Origin: Serripes groenlandicus
Lineage: Eukaryota; Mollusca; Bivalvia; Cardiida; Cardiidae
Length of the DNA: 64,000 bases
NCBI GenBank assembly: GCA_031761405.1
Contig: JASEVX010000008.1
Coordinates: 42,813,269-42,877,268 of the forward strand
Reading direction: 5' to 3'
A program made the translations under genes and the position numbers. The notes beneath the pieces were generated by a model. That model had not been told where the DNA came from, did no database searches, and saw only the letters and a program-made list of their open reading frames with translations. Positions 60,716 to 64,000 of this stretch are shown here, piece after piece; within the stretch, counting starts at the first letter, position 1, and each line of letters begins with the position of its first letter.

Positions 60716-60977
60716 ATTTTTATGGTATTGCTATGCTTCTTTATTATATTGTATATATTGTTATGGTATTGCTATGCTTCTTTATTCTATTTCATTTATT
60801 GTTTTGGTATTGCTTTGCTTCTTTATTCTATTTCATATATATTTTATGGTATAACTATGCTTTTTTATATTTTATTTCATATATTGTTATGGTATTGCAA
60901 TAGCTTCTTTATTTTATTTCATATATTTGTATGGTATTGCTATACTTCTTTATTCTCTTTCATATATTTGTATAGGG
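60716..60977. repeat. 42-bp AT-rich minisatellite, 6 copies
   Basis: 'tatggtattgctatgcttct' + 'ttattctatttcatatattg' repeats with spacing 41-43 (GGT at 60724, 60765, 60806, 60848, 60891, 60933). A 140-codon open frame across it is only the repeat translated (WYCYASLF-like) and is not called as a gene. Confidence 0.85.
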
Positions 60978-61214
60978 TTTTCACCCCTATCCCATTTCTA
61001 GCATGTGTTTCGAAAAGTCGACTTAAAGCCGCAACCTTGTTCAACTCTTATTTCATTCGCAAAAATCTAGCTTTTGATTGGTTAACATCTGCTTCACACT
61101 GATTTGATTGGTTCGATCGAATAACGCAAAATCCATCGGCTTGCATTAATGAGTCAAAAGTGAAACACACACTGAACCATGTTTGACCTCAATGTCAGTT
61201 TTGTTTGTAACCAG

Positions 61215-61400
61215 AGACCGTACTGTGACCCCAAAAAGTATACAACAGACGACTTAGAACACTTATTGAAAGCATTTGAAAACGTCGTAGCAAAAGTAGA
61301 AATTGCCTACGATAATCAATTTCTCCTTTTGTCAAAATGTTTGAAAATGTCGTGTGCTGCATATGCATGAGAAGGCGTTTAAGCGGGAAAAGGTTTACTC
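61215..61400. mobile_element. TTAA-type MITE, degenerate
   Basis: 'acaacagacgacttagaaca', 'gtagaaattgcctacgataa', 'tcaatttctccttttgtcaa', 'gaaaatgtcgtgtgctgcat': inner motifs of the CCCTTTCCC family; ends are eroded. A second set follows to about 61510. Confidence 0.5.
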
Positions 61401-61519
61401 GTTTCCAAAAATCTTTTCGTGAAAGATAATATAACAGACGAATATTGAACATATTGTGGAAAATGGAGCCATTGCTGACAATGAGCAATTCCTCCTTTTC
61501 ACACAATGCTTTCAAACCT

Positions 61520-63280
61520 GCTTCAAGTCATTTATTTCCATACTCTTGATATCTATAAAACGCAAAATTTAAAAAAAAAAATACAAATGAGCAAAGTTAA
61601 AAAATACAAGAAATTCACGTAGAATGTGCAGAAGGGGTATAAGATGTAACTACATTCCAAATATGAAAGCCATAAGACCAGTACTTATTGAGAACAATAA
61701 CAAAATCGAAACTTTAACGTTGAGCTAGACGCAAAATTGAGAAATACAAGAAATGAAAAAAAAAAAAAAATACAAATGTTTGACTCCAAAACCCGTTTGA
61801 TATGTTAAAGTACTTGATTTATGAAATATGTGTGCACAATTTGAAATCAATCTTACAAAAAAACGGTAAGCTAAATCTCAAAGTCAACCAAAAACCACAA
61901 AAATGTTTTTTACCCCCAAAAGAAGGTCGACCTCAGTATCTTTAACATACAATGTGAAGAAGGGTATCAGATGTAACTATATTCGATAAATTAAAGCCCT
62001 AGTACCAGTACTTATTCAGATATTTAATAACTTTTCCCCAACTTCCTAGACTACGCTTTATTAATTTTTTGTTTAACGGTCTTGTCGACCCGATTCATCA
62101 AAGCTCAGAATAGAAGTTTCGGGGGATGTTTTTGCCTATTTATACATTCTGTTGTATTTCTAAACAGAAAACGTTCCTCCCCATACAGTTTGTTCATTCA
62201 GACCATTGTATTCTTGCTATATATGTTGACTATACATGTGAACTTTTTTTTTTAATTTCATAAATGCTCAATTTTAATAATAAATATCTTTAAACTTGTT
62301 AAAATTACTTCGTATTTGTGTCTATGTATTCCCGTTTTTGTTATCATACTTCTGCTTAACTGGAAGGAGAATGGACTTCCCCTTCTCCTTCAAAAGCTTG
62401 TGTCACACATAACTTATAACTTATTACACCGTAATTTAATATCTGTGAATATTTCAGCACCTAAGTTTATTGTAAATTTAAGAAACTTTAGCTTGTATGA
62501 CACATTATAGTTGCAGACAATGTTAGGCAAACTATATACCAAATGGTGATCAGACTAAACTTGTCATTTCACGACTAAACTTCACATGCTGAACATCACA
62601 TAGATCGTAGCATATAAACCGTTTAATCCCTACGTCAAAACTTACCCTTTCTGCTCTTAATAACCTTTTATAATATACTATGGTAGCCAGGTGAGAAATA
62701 TAGGCACATCTTGACCTTCTTGTTTAAAATAAAGGGACATTTGACCTCTTTGTTCAAAATATTTACATCCTGTCTGTCTGCACAGGTTATTTAAATGTTC
62801 TGAACTGCATCTGCTTCCTTTAAATCATGCGCGGCGTCTTGGATGCTTTGCATTAAAATTCGTCTTGCTGTTAACATTTTTAAGATAAAATAAAAGCCCC
62901 AGATAAAAGGTATGAATACAATCAGTACTTAAAAACACCAGTTTTGTGTGACATTGTTGTTATTGATTGTATGTCTTTTGTTCACTGGGTAATTACATGG
63001 ATATACAGAGTTTATATTGTATACATTATACTTAATTATACATTTCCAACATTCACCACATCAATTTGGCAATTCAACCACAGATTATGACATATATAAT
63101 CTGACACTCTCGTTCGTTCAAACTTACAAAGTTTTGATTTCGTACCATTGGCCAATTTTGTTTTTAATTGAAAACAAAACAGTTAAACACAAATAGACCA
63201 ATTTATGTACTTTTCCTAACTTATTTCAAAAGTGAGTAATATTCTATTCGAAATTTCATGATTTTTCAATGTTAAATTCT
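61520..63280. other. no gene recognised
   Basis: AT-rich DNA with A-tracts at 61570 and 61757. The 62316-62510 ORF has no recognisable domain. No repeat boundary was found. Confidence 0.45.
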
Positions 63281-63287
63281 TTGTTAA

Positions 63288-63843
63288 AGGGACTGAACAC
63301 CATAATGGTCCAAAATCGTTATATTTTATACTTATTCTAATTAATCCACAATACGTCGATATATATGTAACGGAATGTTGTAGAAGGTCGTACAAGTCTT
63401 GTTTTTCATTATTTCATAGGAAATAAGCAGTTAAAAAACCGTCCGCTCCGTGTTTTCCCGTTTAAAAATACCGTGGAATTGCTCATATCTTGCTCATTTG
63501 AATTTGTGGATTCAATTCGGCATTCTCTAATACTATCGACTCATTACATTCATGTATGCGTGAGTGTAAGGAACGACAACTCTGTGAAGGAGATTGTCAA
63601 TTCGGCTTTAGTGATCACGTGATAAATATACAGCGATATTTTTAGATTTACTGGGTTACTAACTCAGTAGATTTTACAATGCTAAAATAACGAAAAATCT
63701 CCGCAATATTAATAGTGTGCATATATTGTAGTACATCAGTCAGCAAATCTCAATGCCTTACATGCAAAAAAACATCAAGGTAATAGCAATTTTTAACAAT
63801 TTTCTTTTTTTTTCGCTCTTTTCTAATATGGGATTCAGTCCCT
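63288..63843. mobile_element. TTAA-flanked element with AGGGACTGAA ends
   Basis: TTAA at 63284-63287 and 63844-63847. Left end 'agggactgaacacc', right end 'ggattcagtccct', giving a 10-base terminal repeat. 556 bases, no ORF. The ends resemble the 29715-30076 element (AGCGACTGAA). Confidence 0.65.
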
Positions 63844-64000
63844 TTAAATCTAATGTTATATATAATTAATTTCAAATTATGCGCTTGTGTTCTGTATTTT
63901 GCGCTCCATGAACAAAACAATTTGCAAGAAGTGCAATCGGCTTTAAGAAATTTTAAAAATATAGCGAAATACATGAATTCAAAAGTGCACTGAAGTAATG

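Noticed and set aside
60680..61102. 140-codon ORF with a hydrophobic, membrane-like protein
   Set aside because: It is a translated 42-bp AT-rich minisatellite; the repeat spacing shifts frame and there is no domain or codon signal.
1..64000. CRISPR arrays or prokaryotic operons
   Set aside because: The tandem arrays have no spacer structure, and intron-exon genes with SINEs show that this is animal DNA.

Overview
This is a repeat-rich nuclear genomic window from a bivalve mollusc, probably a heterodont clam. Evidence: genes split into small exons with GT/AG introns, many tRNA-headed SINEs ending in a 'gccgtgatataactga...aaaacggcgtaaa' tail followed by 'caatcaatcaatc', and several palindromic MITE families. 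The species call is inference from repeat style. No prokaryotic operons, rRNA or CRISPR are seen.

Protein-coding content is three genes plus one partial exon. (1) Positions 1-108 hold the last exon of a C-type lectin (+). (2) Gene A (- strand, exons between 18946 and 6817) and (3) gene B (+ strand, exons between 40057 and 53524) are paralogous ADP-ribosyl cyclases of the CD38/CD157 family. Each has seven matching coding exons, all four catalytic Trp/Glu positions, and a hydrophobic C-terminal tail that looks like a GPI-anchor signal. The short exon with the start codon was not found for either. (4) A complete four-exon C-type lectin gene (27185-34053, +, 174 aa) lies between them.

Genes A and B diverge and form the arms of a large imperfect inverted duplication (about 6.8-24.9 kb against 34.7-53.5 kb), with the lectin in the spacer. 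The first 2 kb of the window is a third, direct copy of the stretch from the lectin 3' end outwards (33.95-37.27 kb). The locus is therefore a lectin plus ADP-ribosyl cyclase cluster growing by segmental duplication. Elements shared by both arms (SINEs, TTAA-flanked MITEs) predate the duplication. Others came later: a PIF/Harbinger copy and three expanded minisatellites in A only; a SINE, a duplicated exon fragment and a virus-like insertion in B only.

The most unusual content is in intron 1 of gene B (about 41.0-42.56 kb). A decayed macro-domain (ADP-ribose-binding) reading frame lies beside a frame resembling one lobe of TATA-binding protein, and both face a convergent unknown ORF. This is compact and virus- or Polinton-like. 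To the right (54.0-58.3 kb) is a 4.24 kb DNA element with 521-bp terminal inverted repeats carrying a decayed large protein with a 'TGCD' motif. A second relative of that protein (58.3-59.2 kb) has its C-terminal part flipped onto the other strand. The rest is AT-rich intergenic DNA with MITEs, foldback elements and minisatellites.
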